Below are positions 18,125 to 26,999 of a DNA stretch of 64,000 bases, in pieces. The translations under genes were made by a program, and so were the position numbers. The stretch comes from Lachnospiraceae bacterium NC2008 (GTDB lineage: Bacteria > Bacillota > Clostridia > Lachnospirales > Lachnospiraceae). The notes beneath the pieces are model-generated. The model saw only the letters and a program-made list of their open reading frames with translations, had not been told where the DNA came from and did no database searches. How positions within the stretch are numbered: the first letter of the stretch is position 1; each line of letters starts with the position of its first letter. The stretch spans positions 243,649 to 307,648 of the forward strand of contig JHWS01000005.1 of assembly GCA_000687675.1 (NCBI GenBank). Direction: 5' to 3'.

Positions 18125-18577
18125 ATGAAAAGTAAAAAAACAGATACAAGCAGCCTTGATGATGCTCTTAAACTTGGAAGTCAACTCTGTTTTCCTTTAT
18201 ATGCAGCATCAAGAAAGATAATCAATGCTTATACCCCTATTCTTAAACCACTTGGTATAACATATACACAGTTTATAGTATTTATGGTTCTGTGGGAAAA
18301 TGATAACCTTGCAGTTGGAGAGATTGGAGCCAGACTTCACCTTGATAACGGTACCCTTACACCACTTCTTAAGAAGATGGAAAAAGAAGGCTACATCAGC
18401 AGAAAACGTAGCCCGCAGGATGAAAGAACAGTAATAATATCTCTTACAAAAGATGGTTTAAAGATGAAAGATAAAGCAAGAGATATACCAAAGAAGATAA
18501 AGAACTGCGTAAACCTCTCTTCTGAGGATGCAGGCGAATTATATAGAATTCTTTATCAGCTTATTGATGGCGAGTAG
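18125..18577 (+). CDS. OhrR-type MarR-family peroxide-sensing repressor
   Basis: A 150-residue winged-helix regulator. The N-terminal segment SQLCFPLYAASRKI carries C22 at the position of the organic-peroxide-sensing cysteine of OhrR, and the DNA-binding core reads LAVGEIGARLHLDNGTLTPLLKKMEKEGYI, followed by the wing SPQDERTVIISLT. It probably represses the peroxidase gene just upstream until oxidised at C22. It is followed after 18 bases by a DtxR-type regulator, probably in the same transcript. Confidence 0.88.
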   Translation: MKSKKTDTSSLDDALKLGSQLCFPLYAASRKIINAYTPILKPLGITYTQFIVFMVLWENDNLAVGEIGARLHLDNGTLTPLLKKMEKEGYISRKRSPQDERTVIISLTKDGLKMKDKARDIPKKIKNCVNLSSEDAGELYRILYQLIDGE

Positions 18578-18595
18578 TAATAGGGAGGAAATGAC

Positions 18596-18970
18596 ATGGC
18601 TATGTTAGAATCTGGAGAAGATTATATTGAAACTATATTTAAGTTAAAGAAGGTTAATGGAGTTGTTTATTCTATTGATGTTGCCAGAGCCTTAGGATTT
18701 TCAAGACCAAGTGTAAGTAGAGCTATGAGTATCCTTAAAGAAGATGGATACATTCTCATGGATGAAAAGTCTAAGGAAATTAACCTTACAGACAAGGGTA
18801 AGAAGAAGGCAGCAGATGTATATGACAGACACCAGACATTGACAGCATTCTTACAAAAGACAGCAGGTGTTTCACCTAAGGTAGCAGAAACAGATGCCTG
18901 TCGAATAGAGCATATCATCAGTCCATCTACATTTAAAGGCATAAAGAAGTTTATGAAAGAAAATAAGTAA
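18596..18970 (+). CDS. DtxR/MntR-family metal-dependent transcriptional regulator
   Basis: A 124-residue protein. Residues 1-65 form the winged helix (EDYIETIFKLKK, VARALGFSRPSVSRAMSILKEDGYI) and residues about 75-120 the helical dimerisation and metal-binding domain with RHQTLTAFL, ETDACRIEH and HIISP. These regulators sense Mn2+ or Fe2+ and repress metal uptake. There is no C-terminal SH3-like domain, which fits the short MntR form. It shares an operon with the OhrR-type gene, linking peroxide and metal homeostasis. RBS agggagg. Confidence 0.9.
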   Translation: MAMLESGEDYIETIFKLKKVNGVVYSIDVARALGFSRPSVSRAMSILKEDGYILMDEKSKEINLTDKGKKKAADVYDRHQTLTAFLQKTAGVSPKVAETDACRIEHIISPSTFKGIKKFMKENK

Positions 18971-18977
18971 AAATGAG

Positions 18978-19006
18978 CGTAGCAGCACTAAGCTGCTACG
19001 TTTTTT
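18978..19006 (+). terminator. Rho-independent terminator
   Basis: A perfect 9-bp stem (cgtagcagc / gctgctacg), a 5-base loop and six T. It ends the peroxidase-OhrR-DtxR unit. Confidence 0.93.
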
Positions 19007-19035
19007 GTTATAATACTTATATTGGAGGATATACT

Positions 19036-20724
19036 ATGGGCTATAAAGAAAAATATGATGAATGGTTACAAAATCTAGATTCTAATGATTCTCTTTACAA
19101 GGAATTATTAAATATAACAGAAGAGGACAAGGAAGACAGATTCTATAAAGATCTTTCTTTTGGTACAGCAGGACTTAGAGGAAAAGTCGGAGCTGGCACC
19201 AATCGTATGAATGTATACACAGTGGGCAAAGCTACTCAGGGTATAGCTGATTATATCCTTTCTAAAGGAAAGGAAGCTATGGACAAGGGTGTTGTTATTG
19301 CTCATGATCCAAGACACTTTTCAAAAGAATTCTCAAAACTTGCAGCTGGTATATTTGCAGCTAATGGAATTAAATCCTATACATTTCCAGATTTAAGACC
19401 AACACCACAGCTTGCTTATATGGTAAGAAGACTTGGTACTATTGCTGGTATCAATATTACTGCATCTCATAATCCTAAGGAATATAACGGATATAAGGCA
19501 TATTGGGAAGATGGATGTCAGGTATCTTCATCTGTTGCAGATGGTATGACTGAAAAGATTAATGCTGTAGATATATGGAAAGGAATAAAGACATCAGACT
19601 TTGATGAGGGGGTTAAGAAAGGTTTAATCACCGTCCTTGGCCAGGAGTATGACAGAGAGTACCTTGATAAGATTGAGTCACTAGCTATTCATGAAGGTGA
19701 TGAACTAGACTTATCTATTCCTCTTGTATATACACCACTAAACGGCTGCGGTTCTATCCCATTTAGACAGATGCTTAATGACAGAGGGTTTACTAACTGG
19801 AAGATAGTACCAGAGCAGGAAAATCCTGACCCTGACTTTACTACTGTAGGCTATCCTAATCCGGAGGACCCAAAGGCATTTCGCTTAAGTGAGGAATATG
19901 GAAAGAAATTTGGGGCGGAACTTCTTATGGCTACTGATCCAGATGCTGATAGATTTGCTATAGAGATAAGAGATGATAATGGTAACTATATACCGCTTAA
20001 TGGTAATCAGACAGGTTATCTTCTTGTAAATTATATATTAGAGGGCCATAAGAGCGCTGGAACACTTCCATCTAACGGAGCTATGGTTAAGTCTATAGTT
20101 ACATCTTCACTGTCTTCTATTATGGCAGAGGATTACGGGGTTAAGATGTTTGAAACACTTACTGGCTTTAAGAATATTAGTGGCAAGGTTCCATATCTTC
20201 ATGAGCATGGTCTTAAGTATTTATTTGGCTATGAAGAGTCTGTAGGCTATGCAGCCTGCGAGGATATAAGAGATAAGGATGGTATCTCTGCTGGTATGCT
20301 TGTAGCAGAGGCAGCTGCATATTATCGTAAGCAGGGTAAGACTCTCTTTGATGTACTTGGTCAGATATTTGAAAAATATGGCTACTTTGCAGAAGATGAA
20401 CCTAATATAGTTCTTGAAGGAATCGAAGGCGGCAAGCGTATAGAGAGAATGATGAAGTATTTTAGAGAGAATATTCCATCAGAAGTTGCAGGCATCAAAG
20501 TAAGTAAGGTTATAGATTATATTAACGGCTACGAGGATATTCCAAAGCAGAATGCTCTCAGGCTGTTTTTGGAAAATGATTCATGGTTTGCAATCAGACC
20601 AAGTGGTACTGAACCAAAGATAAAATTTTACTTCTACAGTAAACAAAACTGCGCTGAAGAAGCGGCTAAAGTTAATGGTCAAATTAAGGAGGAAATCCTT
20701 AATCTGATTAATGCAGTAGAGTAA
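19036..20724 (+). CDS. Phosphoglucomutase/phosphomannomutase (alpha-D-phosphohexomutase family)
   Basis: A 562-residue cytosolic enzyme interconverting hexose 1- and 6-phosphates. The phosphoserine loop is TASHNPKEYNGYK, the Mg2+ loop is ATDPDADRFA, the sugar-binding loop is GYEESVGY, and the phosphate-binding C-terminal loop is RPSGTEPKIK. I placed the start at the ATG at 19036 with ttggagga upstream; an earlier in-frame start would run through the preceding terminator. Length fits the long PGM form (about 570). Confidence 0.94.
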   Translation: MGYKEKYDEWLQNLDSNDSLYKELLNITEEDKEDRFYKDLSFGTAGLRGKVGAGTNRMNVYTVGKATQGIADYILSKGKEAMDKGVVIAHDPRHFSKEFSKLAAGIFAANGIKSYTFPDLRPTPQLAYMVRRLGTIAGINITASHNPKEYNGYKAYWEDGCQVSSSVADGMTEKINAVDIWKGIKTSDFDEGVKKGLITVLGQEYDREYLDKIESLAIHEGDELDLSIPLVYTPLNGCGSIPFRQMLNDRGFTNWKIVPEQENPDPDFTTVGYPNPEDPKAFRLSEEYGKKFGAELLMATDPDADRFAIEIRDDNGNYIPLNGNQTGYLLVNYILEGHKSAGTLPSNGAMVKSIVTSSLSSIMAEDYGVKMFETLTGFKNISGKVPYLHEHGLKYLFGYEESVGYAACEDIRDKDGISAGMLVAEAAAYYRKQGKTLFDVLGQIFEKYGYFAEDEPNIVLEGIEGGKRIERMMKYFRENIPSEVAGIKVSKVIDYINGYEDIPKQNALRLFLENDSWFAIRPSGTEPKIKFYFYSKQNCAEEAAKVNGQIKEEILNLINAVE

Positions 20725-20774
20725 ATTTGTAGTATAATTATTGTAATTATCGATAGTTAAGTGAGGGGAAAATA

Positions 20775-20993
20775 ATGGACATTAAGGAGATAATTGACAA
20801 GACAACAAAGAAGATAAAAAATGATCCAAAGATTCTTGATAAGTTCAAGAAGGATCCTGAAAAAACTGTAGAAGGTATATCAGGTGTTAATATTCCAGAT
20901 GGTATGCTTGATAAGGTTGTAGCTGGAGTAAAGGCTAAAATATCAGCAGACAAGGCAGGCGACGTATTAGACAAGATTAAGAAAATCTTTTAG
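20775..20993 (+). CDS. Small hypothetical protein, 72 residues
   Basis: Highly charged, Lys-rich and mostly helical: DIKEIIDKTTKKIKNDP then a central GVNIPDGMLDKVVAGVKAK. It has no signal peptide or membrane segment. A gaggggaa element sits well before the ATG. The pattern (helix, short KDPEKTVEGISG turn, amphipathic helix) loosely resembles short Nif11- or leader-like proteins, but I do not recognise it. It lies 8 bases before the large HD-GYP sensor gene, so it is probably co-transcribed with it. Confidence 0.75.
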   Translation: MDIKEIIDKTTKKIKNDPKILDKFKKDPEKTVEGISGVNIPDGMLDKVVAGVKAKISADKAGDVLDKIKKIF

Positions 20994-21001
20994 GTGATAA
21001 C

Positions 21002-24000
21002 ATGGGCACAGTTACTAAATGGAAAAACTATCACGTTGCTATATTTGTCTTAGGCTGTTTGCTTTGTGATATTGCGCTTAAAGGGATGGCGAGGCAGTAT
21101 GAACTACCTCTGTGGCTTGATGAGATAGGAACTATAGTTTCTGCTTACTTCCTTGGACCAGTATGTGGTGCTATGGTTGGAACAACTACAGCTATAATCT
21201 ATGGTATACTAGATCCTCTTTTCTATGCATACGGTTTGGTTAGTATTGCCACAGGAATAATAGTAGGTATATTTGCGAGGAAAAACTTTGCCAGATCATT
21301 TTTTAAGTCTGTGTCTCTTAGTGTGCTTTTAACACTGGTAGCTGTTGTTATTTCTTCGCCACTTAATATTCTTTTTGGTAATGGAAGCTGTACTAATAAA
21401 TGGGGAGATGGTGTATGCGCCTTCCTTGTTCATAGGCAGTTTTCTATTAATTTTGGCGCTATAGTTGGAGAGTTTTATGTAGATTTCTTAGACAGACTAG
21501 TTAGCGTTCTTATCTTATATTTTATTGTTAAAACAATCTATTTAATCGATGAACCAAAAATCCATAAAAAAGTTCAGAAAAAGATAGTTAAAAAACTGGG
21601 GCAGAAGGCTACCAGTATAGTTTTACTTACTGTAATAGCAGGCAGTGTATTTGCAGCCTTATCTATAAATACAAAGGGTGCACCAAAAGCTGATTCTTTA
21701 TACGCCCCTGTAACAATATCTGCTAACAGCGTATCTGCTGATTCGGCTGACGGAATAGTAAGAGACAACAATTCATATGTTCAAAGAATATTTAGCAGCC
21801 ATAATGGTATTCCATGTGGTGAGGCTAATGATATAGCTCAGACTTCTGACGGTATATTATGGGTCGGTACTTATGCAGGCCTTTATGAATATAATGGTTC
21901 TGAGTTTGTATGGCGAGATGATTTTGGTCAGGTTAAAAGTGTTAACTGTCTCTTCGTCGATGAGGAAGGAAGACTCTGGATTGGAACCAATGACAATGGT
22001 TTATCTATATGTATTAACGAGAAGATAGCATATACACTTGATCAGTCAGATGGAATTAATTCTAATACCATAGGAGATATAGTTAAGAGTTCAGACGGAT
22101 ATTACTACATAGGAACATCTGATGGAATCTCTATGGTTTCTATTGTTGGCGGTCCTAGTGTAGTAAATAAGAAGATAAATATAGGCTCAGTAGAAAGTAT
22201 GGCTGCTGATACCAGAGGTTATGTGGCAGCAGTTAACTCAGCAGGTGAGTTATATGTTATCAAAGACAGGACAGTTATTACTGAGTATGACATCAGCAAT
22301 GCTCATGAAGTATTTACCTGCTGTTATTTTGACGAGGAAGACAGATTATTTGCAGGAACATCACTTAACCATGTATGTGAATTCCAGGTCAATGGTGGTG
22401 TTCTTAGTCAGGTTAAAACTATTAGTACTGAAGATGCTCAGTATATAAAAGATATATATCATGATGAAAAGAGTGATAAATACTATGTATGCTCTGACAA
22501 TGCCATAGGTTATTTTACTTATGATGGGGGCTACGTAAGAATTAATACGGGGGCATTTAACAATTCAATTGATCAGATTCTTGTAGATTTCCAGGATAAT
22601 ATATGGTTTACATCATCAAGACTGGGGCTTCTTTGTCTTTGTGAATCCAACTTTAAAAACTATTATGCTATGGCAGGCTTAGATGATGCTATGGTCAATT
22701 CAGTTACCATGCTTGACGGTCTCATGTATATTGCTACTGACCAGGGACTTGATATTATCGATATGGAAACCCTTGCAAACGTAGATAATGACCTTACAGA
22801 GGCAGTTGGTACTTTAAGAATAAGGTGTATCATCAAAGATTCAAAAGATAATCTTTGGTTATGCACTTATGGAGAAGGTATATGGAAGGTTAGTGGAAGT
22901 GATATTGTTAAGTTCAACTCTACTAACTCGGAAGTAGGTAACCGAGTAAGACTTTGTAAAGAACTTTCTGATGGAACTATTATAGTTTCAAGTGACGAAG
23001 GACTTGCCTATATCAAGGGAGAAGAAGTTATTAATTCTATTCCAATAGGATCTGATGGATTTTCAAGTACAGTAACATTAACTTTATCTCAGATTTCAGA
23101 TGGAACCATACTTGCAGGTACAGATGGTTCCGGTCTTTACTTAATTAAGAATGGAAAAGTTGTAGATCACATAAGCAGAAAAGATGGTCTTACAAGTGAA
23201 GTTATCCTTAGAACTGTTACTGATATTGACGGCGAAAGTTCATTTATCGTTACAAGTAATGGCATCTGCTATATGGATAAAGATGGCAATGTAAAAGAAC
23301 TTCCAAACATACCATATTTCAACAACTTTGATATTACTATTAATGATAAAGGTAAGCTGTTCATCCTAGGCAGCGCAGGAATATATGTAGTAGACAGAGC
23401 GCAGCTTCTTGCAGGAGATGAGGTAAGCTATACCCTCCTTAATTCTGGATCAGGTCTTACTGGAAGAATAACAAGTAACTCTTGGAATTATTATGATGAG
23501 GATGATAAGAATCTCTATATATCTACAGACCTAGGTGTATTCGCAGTTGATACACTGTCATATAGTAAGGGCTCTAAATCTTACCGTATGACAGTTAAGG
23601 AAGTAACACTTAACTATGTTCCTTACACAATTGAAAGAGGAGTTCCTCTTAATATTGGTAAGGATATAAACAGAATAGAATTTGTTCCTGAGATTATTAA
23701 TTATACAATCGAAAATCCTTATATTAGCTACTATCTGGAAGGCTTCGATGAGCAGCCATATGTCTGTCAGCTTAGCAACCTTTCAGGTGCTGTTTATACT
23801 AACCTTGAAGCTGGTACATACAAGTTTCATATAGCCGTACTTGATCAGGAAAAAGGCAATGTTGTAGAGGAAGGTATATATACAATCATCATTGGTAAGG
23901 AAATATATGATTATCCTTATTTCAAGATTTATATGATATTTGTTCTCCTCTTATTCATAGCTTGGTTTATAGCCTTCTTCGTTCATATGCAGATTAAGAA

Positions 24001-24640
24001 AGCTCTTACTTTTAAGCAGAAAGAACTTGAACTTGCCAAGAACCAAATCGAGATGGGTAATCAGACCATCCTGGCTATTGCCCGTACTGTCGATGCCAAG
24101 GATGTTAATACTGCTCACCACTCCCAGCGAGTATCTGAATATTCGGTTATGATAGCCCAAAAGTTAGACTTTGACGAAGAAAAAGTCGAAAGTATAAGAA
24201 ACATGGCCCTTCTTCATGATATTGGTAAGATTGGTATTCCAGACAGGGTACTTAATAAGCCATCGAAATTAGATGATGAAGAGTATGCAATTATGAAGTC
24301 TCATACTGTAAAAGGTGCAAGTATACTACATGACTTTACCCTTGTTAAAGATGTGGCTATAGGTGCTCATTATCATCATGAAAGATATGATGGTAAAGGA
24401 TACCCAGAAGGACTTAAGGGCGAGGATATTCCAATTGAAGCAAGAATAATAGGTGTAGCAGATGCATTTGACGCTATGACTGCAAACCGTGTATACAGGA
24501 AACACCTTAACCCTAACTATGTAATTGAAGAGTTCAAGAGATGTAGCGGACAGCAATTTGATCCTGAACTGGTTGAGATACTTCTTCAGCTTATTGATGA
24601 GAAAAAGATTGATATTGAAGCTATTTGTGGAGAATCCTAG
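21002..24640 (+). CDS. Large membrane sensor: N-terminal membrane domain, two-component-type beta-propeller, Y_Y_Y domain and HD-GYP phosphodiesterase
   Basis: A 1,212-residue protein. Residues about 10-185 hold five or six hydrophobic segments, some (LDEIGTIVSAYFLGPVCGAM) resembling the membrane ligand-binding fold of ECF S-components; another follows near 200-220. Residues about 250-850 contain repeats of the Reg_prop kind (DGILWVGTYAGLYEY, EGRLWIGTNDNGL), likely two extracellular propellers. A Y_Y_Y-like domain (about 875-965) and a membrane helix (about 975-997) lead to a cytosolic HD-GYP domain with LLHDIGKIGIPD and HHERYDGKGYPEG. The output probably hydrolyses c-di-GMP. HD-GYP in place of a histidine kinase after a propeller is uncommon. 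The next gene overlaps it by one base. Confidence 0.9.
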   Translation: MGTVTKWKNYHVAIFVLGCLLCDIALKGMARQYELPLWLDEIGTIVSAYFLGPVCGAMVGTTTAIIYGILDPLFYAYGLVSIATGIIVGIFARKNFARSFFKSVSLSVLLTLVAVVISSPLNILFGNGSCTNKWGDGVCAFLVHRQFSINFGAIVGEFYVDFLDRLVSVLILYFIVKTIYLIDEPKIHKKVQKKIVKKLGQKATSIVLLTVIAGSVFAALSINTKGAPKADSLYAPVTISANSVSADSADGIVRDNNSYVQRIFSSHNGIPCGEANDIAQTSDGILWVGTYAGLYEYNGSEFVWRDDFGQVKSVNCLFVDEEGRLWIGTNDNGLSICINEKIAYTLDQSDGINSNTIGDIVKSSDGYYYIGTSDGISMVSIVGGPSVVNKKINIGSVESMAADTRGYVAAVNSAGELYVIKDRTVITEYDISNAHEVFTCCYFDEEDRLFAGTSLNHVCEFQVNGGVLSQVKTISTEDAQYIKDIYHDEKSDKYYVCSDNAIGYFTYDGGYVRINTGAFNNSIDQILVDFQDNIWFTSSRLGLLCLCESNFKNYYAMAGLDDAMVNSVTMLDGLMYIATDQGLDIIDMETLANVDNDLTEAVGTLRIRCIIKDSKDNLWLCTYGEGIWKVSGSDIVKFNSTNSEVGNRVRLCKELSDGTIIVSSDEGLAYIKGEEVINSIPIGSDGFSSTVTLTLSQISDGTILAGTDGSGLYLIKNGKVVDHISRKDGLTSEVILRTVTDIDGESSFIVTSNGICYMDKDGNVKELPNIPYFNNFDITINDKGKLFILGSAGIYVVDRAQLLAGDEVSYTLLNSGSGLTGRITSNSWNYYDEDDKNLYISTDLGVFAVDTLSYSKGSKSYRMTVKEVTLNYVPYTIERGVPLNIGKDINRIEFVPEIINYTIENPYISYYLEGFDEQPYVCQLSNLSGAVYTNLEAGTYKFHIAVLDQEKGNVVEEGIYTIIIGKEIYDYPYFKIYMIFVLLLFIAWFIAFFVHMQIKKALTFKQKELELAKNQIEMGNQTILAIARTVDAKDVNTAHHSQRVSEYSVMIAQKLDFDEEKVESIRNMALLHDIGKIGIPDRVLNKPSKLDDEEYAIMKSHTVKGASILHDFTLVKDVAIGAHYHHERYDGKGYPEGLKGEDIPIEARIIGVADAFDAMTANRVYRKHLNPNYVIEEFKRCSGQQFDPELVEILLQLIDEKKIDIEAICGES

Positions 24641-25839
24641 TGAAAAGAGTTTATATTATCACCTTATTATGCTGCCTCTTAGTTATATATATTTTTGGCG
24701 GTAACAATTACAAAAAGGTAAAACAGGAAAAAGGCATGAAAGTTGTAGATGTCGGTTTTATTTATATTGGTGATGAAAGTACACCATATACATCCAACTT
24801 TATTAATGTTGAAAAATACCTGGCTACCACATATGGTAATAAAGTTAAGATTCATGCTATTACCAACGTTACTGAAGGCAATGAAGGGGTTCCGCTTCAG
24901 CATCTTGTAGATGAAGGATGCGATATTATATTTGCCACAAGTTACGGCTATCAGGAAACGGTTAAGGAATTTGCTGCCAAGTATCCAGATATAGAATTCT
25001 GTCAGGCTACTGGTGACAATATTAAAGATGAGCCTGTTTTAGATAACTACCATACTTTCATGGGACATATCTATGAAGGCAGATATGTCTGCGGTGTTAT
25101 TGCAGGTATGAAGCTGAAAGAACTTATTAATGATGGAGTTATTGCTGCTGATCAGGCAAAGGTAGGATATGTAGCACCTTACCCTTATGCTGAAGTTATA
25201 TCAGGATATACAGCATTCTACATGGGGGTTCATTCAGAGGTGCCACAGGCAACTATGAATGTTATATATACCAACAGCTGGAATAATTATAATCTCGAGA
25301 AGAAGGCTGCAAGCAGACTTATTAATAATGGCTGCATAATAATTTCTCAGGGATCAGATACGATTGGTCCAGCCCTTGCCTGTGAAACTGCTACAGTAGA
25401 CCATCCTGTTTACCATGTGGGATATAACCAAAGTACAGTAGATGTAGCACCTACAAGTTCACTTATTAGCTGTAGAATTAACTGGCAGCCATATATTGTT
25501 TCAGCGGTTGACGCTGTTATGAGAGGGCATGATATAGAAGCTGACCTTGCAGCGGATATTAATGGTAATGATGCGGGAGCTGGCTTTGATCAGGGATGGG
25601 TAGAGATGCTTGAACTTAATAACAACATTGCAACAGAAGGCTCAGATGAGGTAGAAAGTAAGCTTATAGCAGGCTTTGAAAATAAGAGTATTGAAGTATT
25701 TGTAGGTGATTTTACAGGAACTGATCCACTAAACTCCAGTGATACTATAAGTCTTACTAAGCCATATAAAGAAAATGAAGGCTCATCGGCACCTTCTTTC
25801 CATTATGTACTTGACGATGTGATTACTATTATAGAATAA
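24640..25839 (+). CDS. BMP-family (PnrA/Bmp-type) substrate-binding lipoprotein or secreted protein
   Basis: A 399-residue protein. I chose the GTG at 24640, which overlaps the upstream stop by one base and has ggaga about 7 bases before it; a TTG at 24625 would add five residues inside the previous gene. The N-terminus KRVYIITLLCCLLVIYIFGG is a signal or anchor sequence with a Cys pair. The rest resembles BMP nucleoside-binding proteins: VGFIYIGDESTPYT, AITNVTEGNEG, FMGHIYEGRYVCGVIAGM and ISQGSDT. No ABC permease or ATPase is nearby, so it may present a ligand to the large sensor rather than feed a transporter. Confidence 0.85.
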   Translation: MKRVYIITLLCCLLVIYIFGGNNYKKVKQEKGMKVVDVGFIYIGDESTPYTSNFINVEKYLATTYGNKVKIHAITNVTEGNEGVPLQHLVDEGCDIIFATSYGYQETVKEFAAKYPDIEFCQATGDNIKDEPVLDNYHTFMGHIYEGRYVCGVIAGMKLKELINDGVIAADQAKVGYVAPYPYAEVISGYTAFYMGVHSEVPQATMNVIYTNSWNNYNLEKKAASRLINNGCIIISQGSDTIGPALACETATVDHPVYHVGYNQSTVDVAPTSSLISCRINWQPYIVSAVDAVMRGHDIEADLAADINGNDAGAGFDQGWVEMLELNNNIATEGSDEVESKLIAGFENKSIEVFVGDFTGTDPLNSSDTISLTKPYKENEGSSAPSFHYVLDDVITIIE

Positions 25840-25860
25840 TACCTTATGGCGCCGCTTTAC

Positions 25861-25940
25861 TATAATATAGTAGGGCATAGGTGCAGTTATTTTGTGGGCG
25901 ATGCACTGGCAGGCGCCCAAGATTATGCCGGGTAAAGGAA
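25861..25940 (+). promoter_or_regulatory. Promoter -10 and possible pseudoknot leader of the GT10 gene
   Basis: A perfect TATAAT (25861-25866; no clear -35) points to a start near 25873. The next bases can form an outer stem ggcata (25874-25879) / tatgcc (25924-25929). Inside it are two interleaved helices: ggtgca (25880-25885) with tgcact (25902-25907), and tgggcg (25895-25900) with cgccca (25914-25919). This gives an H-type pseudoknot that ends 5 bases before an aaagga element, which precedes the ATG at 25953. I do not recognise the class; chance pairing is possible. Confidence 0.5.
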
Positions 25941-25952
25941 CTGATTTTTATA

Positions 25953-26963
25953 ATGAGCAAAAAGAAGATAAAAATTAACTATATAGATTTTTGGCCAGGA
26001 TTTAAGAAGGAGGACAACTTCTTTTCAAGAATCTTAGATAAATATTATGATGTAGAAATATCAGACAATCCTGATTATGTATTTTGTAGCTGCTTTAGCC
26101 GCAAGCATTTTAAATATGCTGATTGTGTAAAGATTTTTTATACAGGTGAGAATATTATTCCGGATTTTAATCTATATGATTATTCTATGGGATTCCACTA
26201 TATTGATTTTGAGGACAGATATCTTAGGCTTCCTCACTATGCTTTGTACGATCAATGTATCAAGGCGGCAAAGGAAAAGCATACACATTCAGATGATTAC
26301 TATCTTGCAAAGAAGAAGTTTTGTAACTATGTAATATCTAATCCATATGCTGCAGCTGAGCGTGATCTTATGATAGATGCTCTTGAAAAATATATGCCAG
26401 TAGACTCAGGCGGAAGATATAGGAACAATGTTGGCGGACCTGTTGCAGACAAGGTAGAGTTTGCATCTCATTACAGATTTTCTATGGCATTTGAAAACTC
26501 TGCTATGAGTGGTTATACAACAGAGAAAATCTTTGATGGATTTGCAGCTTGTACTATTCCTATTTACTGGGGAAGTGACAGAATCAAGGAAGAGTTCAAT
26601 CCTGAGTCATTTGTATCGGCAAGGGATTTTGAAAACTTTGATCAGGTTGTTGCCAGAGTTAAAGAGATATATGAAAATGATGACCTTTATCTAAAGATGA
26701 TGAAGGCTCCGATTGCACCAGAAGGCTTCCAGGCTCATGAATGTCTTAAGGAAGACTATGCGGATGCATTTTTAAGAAATATATTTGATCAGGATATAGA
26801 TAAAGCTAAGAGACGTAACATGGTATACGTTGGCAGGGACTACCAGAAGAAACTTAAGGATGCCAATAAGGTTATTGAAGTTCTTGATGTAGTTAAGAAG
26901 CCTATGCACCAGTTTAATAAAACTAAGAGCCAGATTGCGTCTAAGTTTAGAAAGAAGAAATAA
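25953..26963 (+). CDS. GT10-family glycosyltransferase (alpha-1,3-fucosyltransferase-like)
   Basis: A 336-residue cytosolic or membrane-associated enzyme. The GT10 signature is FENSAMSGYTTEKIFDGFAACTIPIYWG (residues about 170-200), with the GDP-sugar-binding E and K. N-terminal residues 20-80 carry the family's IDFEDR and CFSRKH pattern. It probably adds fucose or a related GDP-linked sugar to a surface glycan. I chose the ATG at 25953 (aaagga upstream, MSKKKIKIN) because an earlier in-frame GTG at 25881 lies within the structured leader. The C-terminus is Lys-rich. It is followed by a helicase gene 36 bases later. Confidence 0.88.
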   Translation: MSKKKIKINYIDFWPGFKKEDNFFSRILDKYYDVEISDNPDYVFCSCFSRKHFKYADCVKIFYTGENIIPDFNLYDYSMGFHYIDFEDRYLRLPHYALYDQCIKAAKEKHTHSDDYYLAKKKFCNYVISNPYAAAERDLMIDALEKYMPVDSGGRYRNNVGGPVADKVEFASHYRFSMAFENSAMSGYTTEKIFDGFAACTIPIYWGSDRIKEEFNPESFVSARDFENFDQVVARVKEIYENDDLYLKMMKAPIAPEGFQAHECLKEDYADAFLRNIFDQDIDKAKRRNMVYVGRDYQKKLKDANKVIEVLDVVKKPMHQFNKTKSQIASKFRKKK

Positions 26964-26999
26964 GCTTAAAAGAAACTTGTGTGGGAAGGGGGATAATAT

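Noticed and set aside
18973..19035. Longer N-terminus for phosphoglucomutase
   Set aside because: The frame is open upstream, but it passes through the preceding terminator and leaves the good RBS and ATG at 19036 unused.
25881..25952. A GTG start giving 24 extra residues in the GT10 protein
   Set aside because: The extra segment is Cys/Arg-rich, unlike the family, and coincides with the folded leader.
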